Below are positions 1-11,131 of a DNA stretch of 64,000 nt, in pieces. The position numbers and the translations under genes are program-made. This stretch comes from Miltoncostaea sp963770865 (GTDB lineage Bacteria; Actinomycetota; Thermoleophilia; Miltoncostaeales; Miltoncostaeaceae). The DNA lies in assembly GCA_963770865.1 (NCBI GenBank), contig CAVYRD010000010.1, positions 186,001 to 250,000 on the forward strand, written 5' to 3'. How positions within the stretch are numbered: the stretch's first letter is position 1; every line of letters begins with the position of its first letter. The notes beneath the pieces were generated by a model. That model ran no database searches, was not told the origin of the DNA, and saw nothing but the letters and a program-made list of their open reading frames with translations.

Positions 1-225
1 CAGGCCGTGGAGCTGCTGCGCCAGGACCCCGACGCGGCGCCCTTCTGGGTGGAGGACGGCTCGGTGGACCATCTCGCGGCCCGCGACGCCCGCAGCCTGT
101 CGCGGCTGCTCTACCGGGCGGCCAACCTCGAGGAGGCCCAGCGGATCATCGAGGAGGCCCAGGCCAACCTCGCCAAGCACCCCGACGACGACGAGCACGA
201 CGACGACGCGCGGGGCGACCGGTGA
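1..225 (+). CDS. C-terminal end of an unidentified protein (cut by window edge)
   Basis: The frame is open from the first base to a TGA at 223-225, so this is the tail of a gene starting outside the window. The visible ~74 residues contain a helical, Ala/Glu-rich stretch (RAANLEEAQRIIEEAQANL) and an acidic Asp/His-rich end. No family was recognised. Its stop overlaps the GTG start of plsC by four bases, which suggests translational coupling and one operon. The GTG at position 7 is unlikely to be the true start. Confidence 0.55.
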   Translation, partial: QAVELLRQDPDAAPFWVEDGSVDHLAARDARSLSRLLYRAANLEEAQRIIEEAQANLAKHPDDDEHDDDARGDR

Positions 226-929
226 TCTCGCGGGTGGTGGACCGGGTGCTGTGGTGGCTCTCGCACGTCATCGTGCTGCCGCTGCTCCACCTGCCGCCGC
301 TGCGGATGCGGCGGGTGAACCACGAGGTGGTGCCCCGGACCGGCCCGCTGCTGCTGGTCTGCAACCACGTCTCCGTCGCCGACCCGCTGGTGCTGACGGC
401 CGCCGCCCGCCCGCGGCGGACGGCGATGATGGCGAAGGCGGAGCTGTTCAAGAACCCCGTCTTCGCGGCGCTGCTGCGTACCTGCCGGGCGTTCCCGATC
501 AAGCGCAACCAGGTCGACGTGGGCGCCGTGCGCCACGCGCTGGCACTCCTCGAGGAGGGCCACAGCCTGGTGGTGTTCCCGGAGGGCCACGTCAGCCGCA
601 CCGGCCACATGCGGCGCGGGCACGTCGGCGCGGGGTTCTTCTCACTGCGCCCCGGCGTCGTCACGATCCCCTGCGCGGTGTGGGACACGCAGCTCTTCCG
701 CGGCCCGGCCCGCGTCGTGTTCGGCGAGCCGATCGACATGAGCGACATCCCGCCGGGGCCGCGCAAGCAGCGCAACCGCGCGGCGACGGACCGCATCATG
801 GCGGTGCTCTGCGACATGGTCACCGAGATCGGCGGCCCGCTCCAGCCCCCGCCCGCCGGCGACCCCCAGGCCGAGGACCGGCGCAAGGGCCGGGTCACGC
901 CCCGCCCGTTCGAGCAGCCGGTCGCCTGA
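222..929 (+). CDS. plsC: 1-acyl-sn-glycerol-3-phosphate acyltransferase (PlsC family)
   Basis: 235 residues. Acylates lysophosphatidic acid to phosphatidic acid at the inner face of the membrane during phospholipid synthesis. The acyltransferase signature is complete: the catalytic HX4D motif is in NHVSVADP (about residues 44-51) and the phosphate-binding motif is in FPEGHVSR (about 115-122). A hydrophobic N-terminus (LWWLSHVIVLPLLHL) would anchor it to the membrane. The GTG start lies in a GTGA overlap with the upstream gene. The C-terminal ~30 residues are a Pro/Arg-rich tail beyond the fold. Family assignment is firm; acyl-donor preference cannot be read from the sequence. Confidence 0.9.
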   Translation: MISRVVDRVLWWLSHVIVLPLLHLPPLRMRRVNHEVVPRTGPLLLVCNHVSVADPLVLTAAARPRRTAMMAKAELFKNPVFAALLRTCRAFPIKRNQVDVGAVRHALALLEEGHSLVVFPEGHVSRTGHMRRGHVGAGFFSLRPGVVTIPCAVWDTQLFRGPARVVFGEPIDMSDIPPGPRKQRNRAATDRIMAVLCDMVTEIGGPLQPPPAGDPQAEDRRKGRVTPRPFEQPVA

Positions 930-940
930 GCCGGCCGGGC

Positions 941-1658
941 TCAGATGAGCCCGGCGAACACCATCAGGGCGACGAGCAGGCAGGAGGTCGAGACGCCGGC
1001 CAGCTCCAGGCGGTGCCGCTCGACGAACGCGAGCGCCGGGCGGTGGCCGCCCGAGCGCACGCCGCCCCTCGGCAGCAGCGCGACGGCCGCGGCGACGCCG
1101 GCGAGGCCGAGCAGGACCAGGGCGAGGGTCGAGGCGCGGTCGGGCGCGGAGGGGGCGCTGACCGACGCCGCCGCCGGGGCGCGCCGGCCGGTGAGCTGCT
1201 TGCTGGTCGCGCCCGCGCCGGCGAGGGCGGCCGCCGCGCCCGGCGAACTCGTCCCGCAGTCCGCGGACGGTGCGCATGACGGCGGCCTTCGTGCGACGCG
1301 CCTCGGCCCGGCGGGCCAGCTGCACGGCGCGCGCGCGGGCCTTCGCGGCGGCGGCCTCCGCGGCCGTCTGCCCGGAGGAGGACGAGGTGCTCGCTGCGGG
1401 CGCGGACGCGGCCGGGGCGCTCGGGGCGGGGGAGGCCGGGGGCGCGGGCACCGGGGTCGCGGCCGGCGCCGGGGTCGCGGCCGGCGCCGGCGTCTCGGTC
1501 GTCGAGGGCGCGGACGGGGTCGCGGGGGCCTCGGGCGCGGCGGCCACGGTCGGGGGCGGCGCGTCCGGGCGGCCGAGCGCCGGCTGCTGGGCCGACGCCG
1601 CGCCTGCGCCCACGCCGAGGGCCACGAGGAGCACGGCGATGAACAGCGGGAACCGCAT
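941..1658 (-). CDS. Secreted/membrane Ala-Pro-rich protein, frameshifted
   Basis: The ATG at 1658 opens with a clear signal peptide (MRFPLFIAVLLVALGVGAGA, cleavage near ASAQQ), then a long Ala/Pro/Thr-rich linker and a basic helix ending VRGLRDEFAG. The frame then turns into Arg-rich nonsense. In the next frame the protein continues sensibly (AAAALAGAGATSKQLT) with two hydrophobic segments (LALVLLGLAGVAAAVALL and CLLVALMVFAGLI) to a TGA at 941-943. Removing one G from the GGG run (CCC at 1239-1241 on the plus strand) restores a single reading frame of about 238 residues. Function is unknown; it looks like an anchored envelope protein. The shift is probably a sequence error. Confidence 0.65.
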
Positions 1659-1845
1659 CAGGAGGCCACGCTACCGGACCGTGGGCCCCGCGTGGCCCCC
1701 CGTCGGTATGGCGCACGGGGCCGGATCGTGAGGAATCCGTGAACGCCGTGCGGGCGGTCGCGCGCCTTCAGGGAACCCCGCGAGGGGCCGATGAGCGGAG
1801 GGTCGGGGGCGCCGGTCCCCTTGCTACTCTGCGCGGGCGAACTCG

Positions 1846-2946
1846 ATGAAGCGCGACTACTACGAGATCCTCGGCGTGTCCCGCGATGCGGCCGAGGCCG
1901 ACATCAAGCGGGCGTTCCGCCGCAAGGCGCGCGAGCTCCACCCGGACGTGAACCCCGATCCGCGCGCCGAGGAGATGTTCAAGGAGGCCGCCGAGGCCTA
2001 CGAGACGCTCTCCAACGCGGAGACGCGGGGCCTCTACGACCGCTACGGGCACGACGGCCTGCGCGGGCGCGCCACCAGCGACTTCACCGACTTCGGCTCC
2101 TTCCAGGACCTGTTCGACGCCTTCTTCGGCGGCGACGTCTTCGGGCGAGGGCAGGGCGCGGCGGGCGGCGACGACGTCGGCGTGGCCGTGCAGCTGACCT
2201 TCGTCGAGTCGGCGCTCGGGGTCACGCGGCCGATCGAGTACGCCGTGATCGGCGCCTGCGAGGTCTGCGAGGGCTCCGGCGCGGCGCCCGACAGCCACAT
2301 GATCCGGTGCGCCACCTGCGGCGGCCAGGGGCAGGTGCGCCAGGTGGCGCGCGGCCCCTTCGGCCAGTTCCTGCGCACCCAGGTCTGCCCGGCGTGCCGC
2401 GGCGCCGGCGAGGTGCCGGCCGAGCCGTGCCCGTCGTGCGACGGCGGCGGCCGCACGCCGACGACGGTGTCGCTCACCGTGGACATCCCGGCCGGCATCG
2501 CGAGCGGGCAGCGCATCCGGATCCCCGGCAAGGGCGCGGCGGGCGACCGCGGCGCGCCCGCGGGCGACCTCTACGTCCAGGTGCAGGTGGCCGAGGACGA
2601 GCGCTTCCGGCGCGAGGGGCTCGACGTCGTCACCCGGGTGGCCGTGCCGGTGACCGACGCGATGGTCGGCGCCTCGGTGACCGTGCCGACGGTCGACGGC
2701 GAGGCCCACGTGGAGCTGCGCCCGGGCACCCAGCCCAACGACGAGTACGTGCTGCGCGGCAAGGGCTTCCCCGCGCTCAGCGGCCGCGGCCGCGGCGACC
2801 AGCGGGTGATCGTCGAGGTGCGCGTGCCGCGCGTCCAGACCGAGGACGGGCGCCGGGCGGTCGAGAAGCTCGCCGAGAACCTCGATGCGCGCAGCTACAA
2901 AGAGGACGAGGGGTTCTTCGACCGTCTCAAGCACGCCTTCCGCTGA
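1846..2946 (+). CDS. dnaJ: Chaperone protein DnaJ
   Basis: 366 residues, cytoplasmic co-chaperone that stimulates the DnaK ATPase. The J domain occupies residues 1-65 with the HPD motif at 32-34, followed by a Gly/Phe-rich segment. The zinc-binding region has four CxxCxGxG repeats (CEVCEGSG, CATCGGQG, CPACRGAG, CPSCDGGG), then the C-terminal substrate-binding domains, so this is a complete type I DnaJ. It heads the operon running through era. There is no hrcA in front of it, and I see no CIRCE inverted repeat between 1659 and 1845, so heat-shock control of the usual type is not evident. A TACTCT -10-like hexamer lies at 1825-1830. Confidence 0.95.
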   Translation: MKRDYYEILGVSRDAAEADIKRAFRRKARELHPDVNPDPRAEEMFKEAAEAYETLSNAETRGLYDRYGHDGLRGRATSDFTDFGSFQDLFDAFFGGDVFGRGQGAAGGDDVGVAVQLTFVESALGVTRPIEYAVIGACEVCEGSGAAPDSHMIRCATCGGQGQVRQVARGPFGQFLRTQVCPACRGAGEVPAEPCPSCDGGGRTPTTVSLTVDIPAGIASGQRIRIPGKGAAGDRGAPAGDLYVQVQVAEDERFRREGLDVVTRVAVPVTDAMVGASVTVPTVDGEAHVELRPGTQPNDEYVLRGKGFPALSGRGRGDQRVIVEVRVPRVQTEDGRRAVEKLAENLDARSYKEDEGFFDRLKHAFR

Positions 2947-3772
2947 CGTCTTCGGCAGCCTGATCCGTCTGACGGTGGCCGTCCCGGCCGCCCAGGCCGA
3001 GATCGCCATGGCGGAGGCCTGCGACATCGTCGGCTCGGGCTGCCGCGAGCGCGCCGGCGCGGCGGGGGAGGCCCTCCTCGACCTGTGGGTGCCCGCCCCG
3101 TCGGCGCGCCCCCGCGACCTGGAGGACGCCCTGCGCGCCCGCGGCGTGGACGCACGGGTCGAGGCGGCCCCCGAGGGCGAGGAGTGGCGCACCGCGATGC
3201 TCGCCTTCCACCGGCCGGTCGAGGTCGCCGGGCGCCTGCTGGTGCGCCCCTCCTGGGAGGCGCCGCGCCCGGGGCTGCTCGACGTCGAGATCGACCCCGG
3301 CATGGCCTTCGGCACGGCCCAGCACGCCACCACCCGCACCTGCCTGACGATGCTGGCCGGCCTGCCGGTGGAGGGCGACGTGCTCGACGCCGGCTGCGGC
3401 ACCGGCGTGCTCGCCATCGCCGCCCGGCGCCTGGGCTTCGCGCGGGTGACGGCGTTCGACGCCGACCCGCTCGCCGTGGAGGCGACCGTCGTCAACGCCC
3501 GGCGCAACGGCGTCGCGCTCACCGTCGCGCGCCGGGAGATCGGCCGCGACCGCCTGCCGGCCGCCGCGGTGCTGCTCGCCAACCTCACCGGGTCGGTGCT
3601 GCGCCTGCTGGCGCCCGCGCTGCCCGCGCCCGCTCCGCGCTGGGTCGTGGCGAGCGGCATGCGCCCGGACGAGGTGCCCGGCGTCCAGGCCGCCTTCGCC
3701 GCGATCGGCGTGCGGCCGGTGCGCGAGGTGCGCGACGAGGGCTGGTCCACGCTGCTGATGGAGGGCGCGTGA
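2885..3772 (+). CDS. prmA: Ribosomal protein L11 methyltransferase PrmA
   Basis: SAM-dependent trimethylation of ribosomal protein L11. The methyltransferase motif I is VLDAGCGTGVLAIAA, preceded by the family-typical DPGMAFGTAQHATTR segment, and the NLTG motif sits where PrmA has its NI(L)A/P-like active-site motif. The start is uncertain. The ATG at 2885 overlaps dnaJ by 62 bases and gives an unusual 25-residue extension. Homologues usually begin near the LIRLTVAVP segment, so a non-ATG start around 2960-2975 is plausible. The stop overlaps the rsmE GTG. Its place between dnaJ and rsmE is common in bacterial genomes. Confidence 0.88.
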   Translation: MRAATKRTRGSSTVSSTPSADVFGSLIRLTVAVPAAQAEIAMAEACDIVGSGCRERAGAAGEALLDLWVPAPSARPRDLEDALRARGVDARVEAAPEGEEWRTAMLAFHRPVEVAGRLLVRPSWEAPRPGLLDVEIDPGMAFGTAQHATTRTCLTMLAGLPVEGDVLDAGCGTGVLAIAARRLGFARVTAFDADPLAVEATVVNARRNGVALTVARREIGRDRLPAAAVLLANLTGSVLRLLAPALPAPAPRWVVASGMRPDEVPGVQAAFAAIGVRPVREVRDEGWSTLLMEGA

Positions 3773-4497
3773 GGCACGTGTTCCGCTACCTGGTCGCCGC
3801 GCCGCCGCGCCCCGGCGAGGAGGTCGTGCTGGGCGACGAGGACAGCCACCACCTCGTCCGGGTCGTGCGCCGCGGCCCGGGCGACGAGGTCGAGCTCGTG
3901 GACCCCGAGGGCGGGCGCTGGGCGGCGGTCGTGGTGGCGCCCGGCCCGCCGGCGGCCGTCCGCGTGACGGCCGAGGCGCCCGCCGAGCCGGCCGCGGCGC
4001 CGATCGCCCTCTACCTGGGCCTCGCCGAGTGGGGCCGCCTCGACACGGCCGTCGAGAAGGCCGTGGAGCTGGGCGCGGGCGAGGTCACGCTCTTCACCTC
4101 CGAGCGCGCCGGGAGGGTGCCCGAGGCCGACGCCTGGGAGCGCCGCCGCGCGCGGCTGGAGCGCGTCGCGGACGCCGCCGCGCGCCAGAGCGGGCGGCCG
4201 CCCCTGGGACGGGTGCGGGGGCTGGTACCGTTATCTGATGTCATCACCGCGATCCCGTCCGGGGAGGGCTTCCTGATCGACCCACGAGGCGACGCGCCGC
4301 TCCTGGAGTCCCTCGGCGCGCCCGGCGCGCCCATCGCCCTGGTGGTCGGCCCGCCGGCGGGGTTCTCCGCGGACGAGGTCGCCCTGGCGCGGTCGCAGGG
4401 CTGGGCGGTGTGCACGCTCGGGCCCGCGGTGCTGCGCGCGGAGACCGCGGCCATCGCCGCCGTGGCCGTGGCGGGGGCCGCGAGGGGGGGCGCATGA
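3769..4497 (+). CDS. rsmE: 16S rRNA (uracil(1498)-N3)-methyltransferase RsmE
   Basis: 242 residues, SPOUT-class methyltransferase acting on U1498 of 16S rRNA. The N-terminal PUA-like part carries DSHHLVRVVRRGPGDEVE. The C-terminal SPOUT knot shows IALVVGPPAGFSADEV and LGPAVLRAETAAIAA, which are the SAM-binding loops; the family usually has GPEGG and here it is GPPAG. The GTG start lies in a GTGA overlap with prmA, and the stop overlaps the ATG of the HIT gene, so translation is probably coupled in this operon. Confidence 0.92.
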   Translation: MRHVFRYLVAAPPRPGEEVVLGDEDSHHLVRVVRRGPGDEVELVDPEGGRWAAVVVAPGPPAAVRVTAEAPAEPAAAPIALYLGLAEWGRLDTAVEKAVELGAGEVTLFTSERAGRVPEADAWERRRARLERVADAAARQSGRPPLGRVRGLVPLSDVITAIPSGEGFLIDPRGDAPLLESLGAPGAPIALVVGPPAGFSADEVALARSQGWAVCTLGPAVLRAETAAIAAVAVAGAARGGA

Positions 4498-4834
4498 GCG
4501 ACGGCTGCCTGTTCTGCCGCATCGTGGCGGGGGCGATCCCGGCCACGATCGTGAAGCGCGACGACGACTTCGTCGCGTTCCAGGACATCGCCCCGAAGGC
4601 GCCCGTCCACCTGCTCGTCGTCCCGGCCCGGCACGTCGACTCCCTGGCCGGCGCGCACGGCCTCGACGAGCGCGAGCGCGCCGCCATGCTCGTGTTCATC
4701 GGCGACGTCGCGCGCGAGGCGGGCGTCGAGGACTCGGGCTACCGCGTGACGACGAACCACGGCCCCGACGCGCGCCAGAGCGTCTTCCACCTGCACTGGC
4801 ACATCATGGGCGGGACGCGGCTATCCGAGAGCAT

Positions 4835-4838
<4 letters not shown>
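4494..4838 (+). CDS. HIT family protein (HINT-like nucleotide hydrolase)
   Basis: 114 residues. Histidine-triad protein of the HINT branch, which hydrolyses purine nucleoside phosphoramidates. Family hallmarks are the N-terminal CLFCRIVAGAIPA, the FQDIAPKAPVHLLVVP segment and the catalytic triad HLHWHIMGG near the C-terminus (about residues 100-108). The ATG at 4494 overlaps the rsmE stop (ATGA), and the end overlaps the phoH GTG. A longer upstream frame exists but is inside rsmE. The substrate in the cell is not known from sequence. Confidence 0.92.
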
Positions 4839-5808
<970 letters not shown>

Positions 5809-5812
<4 letters not shown>

Positions 5813-6207
5813 TCGAGGTCGAGGCGCGCGGCGGCGACGCCGACGTCGCCCCGCTGGTGGCCCGGCTGGTCTGGGCGTGCGGGCGGCTCGGGGTGGAGCG
5901 GGCGACGATGGGCCTCATGGTGGTCGGCCCCGACGAGATGGCCGCGATCAACGGCGAGCACCGGGGCACGCCGGTGCCGACCGACGTGCTGGCCTTCCCG
6001 GTCGACGGGCCCGACGCGCTGGACTGGCCCGACGAGGGGCCGCCGCCCGAGCTCGGCGACGTGGTGATCTGCCCGGACCTCGCCCAGGAGCCCCTGGAGA
6101 CGCTGGCCGTCCACGGCCTGCTGCACCTGCTCGGCTACGACCACGAGGCCGACCAGGGCGAGATGCTGGAGCTTCAGGACCGCCTGGTCGACGAGGCGCC
6201 GGCGTGA
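5809..6207 (+). CDS. ybeY: Endoribonuclease YbeY
   Basis: 132 residues. Single-strand-specific metallo-endoribonuclease involved in 16S rRNA 3'-end maturation and 70S quality control. The zinc-binding signature H3xH5xGYxH is intact as HGLLHLLGYDHEAD near the C-terminus, and the TDVLAFP substrate-channel motif is present. It starts with GTG inside the phoH stop and ends inside the GTG of the dgkA/PAP2 gene. Confidence 0.93.
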
Positions 6208-6992
6208 GCACGACCCCCTCGGCCGACCGCGAGACCGGCCGCGTCGCGCGCCTCTTCCGGCGCGCGTCGCGAAGCGGGCTCCCCCGCCAGGGGTCCCTGC
6301 GCTGGTCGTTCAACTGGGCCTTCGAGGGCATCGTCTACGTGCTCCGCACCCAGCGGAACATGCAGATCCACTTCGCGGTGGCCGTCTTCGTGCTGGTGAT
6401 GGGCCTGGTGCTCGACCTGACCCGGCTCGAGCTCGTGGCGGTGATGGGCGCGGTGGCCCTCGTGATCATCGCGGAGATGATGAACACCGCCATCGAGGCG
6501 GCGATCGACGCCGTGGTCACGACCTACCACCCGCTGGTCAAGATCGCGAAGGACGTCGCCGCCGGCGCGGTGCTGATCGCGACGGTGAACGGCCTCGCCG
6601 TGGCCTACTTCGTCTTCTACGACAAGCTGACCTCGCCCGGCCGCGACCTGCTCGGGGGCGTGCGGCGCTCGCCGACCCACCTCGTGGTGGTCGTGATGAT
6701 CGCGACCGTCATCGCCGTCATCGCCATCAAGGCGTGGACGGGGCGCGGCACGCCGCTGCGCGGCGGCCTGCCGAGCGGCCACGCCGCCGCGGCCTTCGCG
6801 GCATGGGCGTCGATCACGATCATCGCCGAGCCCCTGCGCCACGCGGTGCTGGTGTCGACGCTCGCCTTCCTGATGGCCCTGCTCGTGGCGCAGTCGCGCG
6901 TCGAGGCCGGCATCCACTCCCTGGTGGAGACCACCGCCGGGGCGGTGCTCGGCACCTGCGTGGCCATCGTCATCTTCCAGCTCTGGGGATGA
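6204..6992 (+). CDS. Diacylglycerol/undecaprenol kinase-PAP2 phosphatase fusion
   Basis: 262 residues with two membrane domains. Residues ~25-150 are a DgkA-type lipid kinase: FNWAFEGIVYVLRTQRNMQIH, three hydrophobic helices and the catalytic EMMNTAIEAAID. Residues ~155-262 are a PAP2 (type 2 phosphatidic acid phosphatase) domain with PSGHAAAAFA and SRVEAGIHSLVE; the last acidic position is Glu rather than the common Asp. A kinase and phosphatase for lipid carriers in one chain suggests recycling of undecaprenol or diacylglycerol. The GTG start is in a GTGA overlap with ybeY. The enzyme directions are inferred from the families. Confidence 0.85.
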   Translation: MSTTPSADRETGRVARLFRRASRSGLPRQGSLRWSFNWAFEGIVYVLRTQRNMQIHFAVAVFVLVMGLVLDLTRLELVAVMGAVALVIIAEMMNTAIEAAIDAVVTTYHPLVKIAKDVAAGAVLIATVNGLAVAYFVFYDKLTSPGRDLLGGVRRSPTHLVVVVMIATVIAVIAIKAWTGRGTPLRGGLPSGHAAAAFAAWASITIIAEPLRHAVLVSTLAFLMALLVAQSRVEAGIHSLVETTAGAVLGTCVAIVIFQLWG

Positions 6993-7879
6993 CCGCGACC
7001 GCGTCCTACCGCTCCGGCCTCGTGGCGCTCGCCGGGCGCCCCAACGTCGGCAAGTCGACCCTCGCCAACGCCCTGGCCGGCACGCAGGTGGCCGCGGTCT
7101 CCCCGCGTCCCCAGACGACCCGCCGGCGCATCACCGCGGTGGTCCACGGCGAGGACTGGCAGGCGGTCCTGCTCGACCTGCCGGGATTCCAGCGGCCGGC
7201 CGACGGGCTCACCGCCAGGATGCAGGCGACGGTCAACCAGAGCCTGGCCGACTGCGACGCGGCCCTCTTCGTGCTGAACGCCTCCGAGCCGGTGGGCGGC
7301 GGCGACCGCTTCATCGCCGAGCGCCTGCGGGCCTCGAGGCTGCCGGTCATCACGGTCCTGAACCAGATCGACCGGCTCACGGCCGACGAGGTGGCCGCGG
7401 CCATCACGCGCGTCGCACCGCTGGTCGACTTCCTGGAGCTCCACCCCGTGAGCGCCCGCGAGGGCACCGGCGTGGCGGAGCTGCGCGCCGACCTGCCGCA
7501 GCTGCTCGGCGAGGGCCCGCGCTACTTCCCCGAGGGCATGGCCACCGACCAGACCGAGGAGGAGCTGGCGGCCGAGCTGATCCGCGAGGCCGCCCTTCTG
7601 CGGCTGCGCCAGGAGATCCCGCACGCGCTGGCGGTGGACATCCAGGAGATCGAGCCGGCCCGCCACGGCGTGGTGGTGCGCGCCGCGATCGTGGTCGAGA
7701 CCGAGTCCCAGAAGGGGATCGTGGTGGGGCGCGGCGGGGGCATGGTGCGCGACATCGGCTCGGCCGCGCGGTCGGCGCTCGGGCGGCTGTGGGGCACCGA
7801 GGTGCACATCGACCTCACCGTGCGGGTGCGCAAGCGCTGGCGCGACGACGAGTCGATGCTCACCCGCCTCGGGCTCTAG
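6989..7879 (+). CDS. era: GTPase Era
   Basis: 296 residues. Ribosome-associated GTPase needed for 30S maturation. G1 is GRPNVGKST (residues 16-24), the switch I region reads SPRPQTTRRR, and G3 is DLPGF. G4 reads NQID instead of the usual NKxD, and a SAR-type G5 (PVSAREGTG) follows. The C-terminal KH domain includes SQKGIVVGRGGGMVRDIG. The ATG overlaps the stop of the kinase/phosphatase fusion. It is the last gene of the dnaJ operon; the next genes run the other way. Confidence 0.93.
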   Translation: MTATASYRSGLVALAGRPNVGKSTLANALAGTQVAAVSPRPQTTRRRITAVVHGEDWQAVLLDLPGFQRPADGLTARMQATVNQSLADCDAALFVLNASEPVGGGDRFIAERLRASRLPVITVLNQIDRLTADEVAAAITRVAPLVDFLELHPVSAREGTGVAELRADLPQLLGEGPRYFPEGMATDQTEEELAAELIREAALLRLRQEIPHALAVDIQEIEPARHGVVVRAAIVVETESQKGIVVGRGGGMVRDIGSAARSALGRLWGTEVHIDLTVRVRKRWRDDESMLTRLGL

Positions 7880-7883
7880 CCGG

Positions 7884-8698
7884 TCAGTCGATCACCCGGC
7901 GGCGGAACGAGGCGAGGCCGATCCCGCCGAGCACGGCGGTGAGCGCCACCAAGGCGGAGATGATCGCGGCGACGGGCATGTGGGGCAGGCCGGGCGTCAG
8001 CGCGGCGCGCAGGCCCTCCGACACGTAGACGAGCGGGTTGAGGAGCGTCGCGCCCTGGAGCCAGCGGATCGCCTCGAGCTGGCGCCAGGGGTAGTAGACG
8101 CAGCCCAGGAACGTCACGGGCACCACGACGAGCGAGAAGATCAGGCCGATCTGTCGCGGCGCGACGATCGTGCCGAGCACCAGCCCGAGGAATCCGGCCA
8201 CGAACGATCCGAGCAGCACGACGACGATCAGGAGCGGCCAGCTCGACACCGAGACCGACACCGGCTCGGCGGGGATGACCAGCACCAGGGGGAAGACCAC
8301 GGCCGCCGCGATGACCGACTGGACCGCGCTCCACGTGACCTTCTCGAAGGCGACCAGGCCCACCGGCAGGGGCGCCATCACGCGGTCCTCGATCTCGCGC
8401 GTGCCACCCAGCTCGGTGGCCAGGGGCAGCGCGACGGCGGCGATGCCCTGGAAGAAGATGGCCACCGCCACGAGGCCCGGCAGCAGGACCGTCGCGAAGC
8501 TCTGGTCCCCGCCCGAGGGGGTGAAGGCGCCGCCGGTCTTCGGCAGCACGTAGGTGAAGACGAACGTGAACAGAAGCGGGTTCATCACCGTCCGCAGCAG
8601 GAAGCCGACGAACTCGCGCAGCAGCACGCGGGCGTCGCGCAGCAGAAGGCCCCAGAAGGCGCGCGCGTAGACCGCCTGCCGGGCCGTCGTCGGCACGC

Positions 8699-8702
<4 letters not shown>
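7884..8702 (-). CDS. ABC-2 type transporter permease (DrrB-like)
   Basis: 272 residues with six hydrophobic segments and the ABC-2 membrane signature in the last third (VVPVTFLGCVYYPWRQLEAI). It is the channel half of an exporter whose ATPase is the gene immediately upstream on the same strand. The GTG start overlaps the ATPase stop by four bases. By family it resembles daunorubicin/drug or lipid-intermediate exporters; the substrate is unknown. The gene converges with era, leaving only 4 bases between their ends. Confidence 0.88.
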
Positions 8703-9654
<952 letters not shown>

Positions 9655-9658
<4 letters not shown>

Positions 9659-10089
9659 GCGGGAAGGGTAGGCCCTGCGCCGGGCCGTCGCCGCGCCACC
9701 CGCCGGCGCGCCCGGGCGATCGCCCGGCGCCCCACGACGCGCCCCAGCCGCCCGCGCCGGCGCACCACCCCCCGGTAGGCGGCGTCCACCGGGCCGGGGA
9801 TGCGGGAGGCGAGCGCCGCGGCCGGCCCGCCGCCCGGCAGCAGCCGCAGCAGCGGCGCGACCGCCGCACCGCCCGACGAGCGGGCGCCGCCGGGGGCGAC
9901 CAGGTGCCACGACGCCATGCGGGCGGGCTCGTCGAGGTCGGCCAGGAGCGCGGCGCCCTCGGCCCCCTGGATCGGCACCGGCCGCAGCGCCCCACGGCGG
10001 TCCCAGGCCAGGAGCACCGCGACGCACCAGGTGCAGAAGCCGCAGCCGGCGTCGTAGAGCAGCGCGGCCGGCGGCCCCGGGGGGCTCAC
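9655..10089 (-). CDS. Thiol-disulfide oxidoreductase-like DCC family protein (DUF393)
   Basis: 144 residues. The N-terminus carries the family-defining DxxCxxC motif within LLYDAGCGFCTWC, and the WHLVAPGGARSSGGAA segment further along is also typical of the DUF393/DCC group. A basic C-terminal tail is Arg-rich. The start is a GTG at 10087-10089 that overlaps the stop of the AraC-type gene. The biochemical role of the family is poorly known; a redox function is inferred from the CxxC. Confidence 0.8.
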
Positions 10090-11023
10090 GCCGCGGTCGC
10101 GCGGTGCTCGGCCGGGCTGATCCCCCGCAGGCGCTTGAAGGCCGTGCTGAGCGCGAAGGCGCTGCCGTAGCCGACCTGCGGGGCCACCGAGCCCACGGTG
10201 GCGCCCGGCTCGCGCAGCAGGTCGGCGGCCAGCGCGATGCGCCAGCCGGTCAGGAAGGTCATCGGCGGCTCGCCCACCAGCTCGGTGAAGCGGCGCGCGA
10301 GCGCCGCGCGCGAGGCCCCGGTGGCGCGCGCGAGGGACGCGACGGTCCAGGGCCGCTCGGGGCTGTTGTGCAGCAGGCGCAGGGCCGGGCCGACGACCGG
10401 GTCGCCGTAGGCGCGGTACCAGGCCGGCGCACCGGCCTCGGGCCGGGCGAACCAGGCGCGCAGCACGGCGATCAGCAGCAGGTCGAGCAGCCGGTCGAGG
10501 ACGGCCTCCTGGCCCGGCTCGTCCTTGACGATCTCGTCGGCGAGCAGCGGGATCAGCGGGCAGTCCCACTGGTCCTCGCGCAGGTGCAGGAGCTCGGGCA
10601 GGGCGCGCAGCAGCCGGCGCGCTGACCTCGCCCTGCATCTGGTAGGTGCCGGTCAGCATCACGGTGGAGCCGGCGGCGCTGTTGCCCCAGCTGCGCACGC
10701 CGAGGTCCGTCATCAGGACGAGCTCCTCGCCCTCGGGCGTCGCGCAGCGTCTGCCCCGGGCCGATCACCGCCTGCGGAGGCGTCGCCGGGTCGTCGGCGA
10801 CGGTGTAGGGCGCCGGGCCGCGGACCACCGCGACGTCGCCGGGCCCGAGCCGCACGGGCGCGTCCGTGTCGTGCGCGACGCAGGCCTCGCCGCGCACCAC
10901 CGCCACCAGTGTCAGGGGGGCCTCGTCCTCGATCCGCAGCGACCAGGGCGGGTCCATCATCGAGCGCAGCAGGAAGGCGCCCCGGGCGCGGGGCCCGTCG
11001 AGGAGTCCGGCGACGGCGTCCAT
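10086..11023 (-). CDS. AraC-family transcriptional regulator with cupin sensor domain, frameshifted
   Basis: About 310 residues once two one-base shifts are repaired. The N-terminal cupin begins at the ATG (11023) with MDAVAGLLDGPRARGAFLLR. The middle (MTDLGVRSWGNSAAGSTVML, then MQGEVS) is in a second frame. The end is in a third, with RRLLRALPELLHLREDQWD and an AraC helix-turn-helix (WTVASLARATGASRAALARR, then FKRLRGISPAEHR). The shifts map to the GGG at 10735-10737 and near 10617-10623, each curable by removing one base. It diverges from the NmrA-like gene at 11132, so it may regulate that gene; this is inference. Confidence 0.75.
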
Positions 11024-11131
11024 CGGGCCATCGTAGACGCTCGCGCATGTAGACGAGCGATCCGACTATGGAAGCTCTCACACCGTGGCTCTTGAATCGG
11101 CCTCGGGACACATCGGACGAGGAGGCCGGCC

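Noticed and set aside
1659..1845. CIRCE/HrcA operator upstream of dnaJ
   Set aside because: No TTAGCACTC-N9-GAGTGCTAA-like inverted repeat was found.
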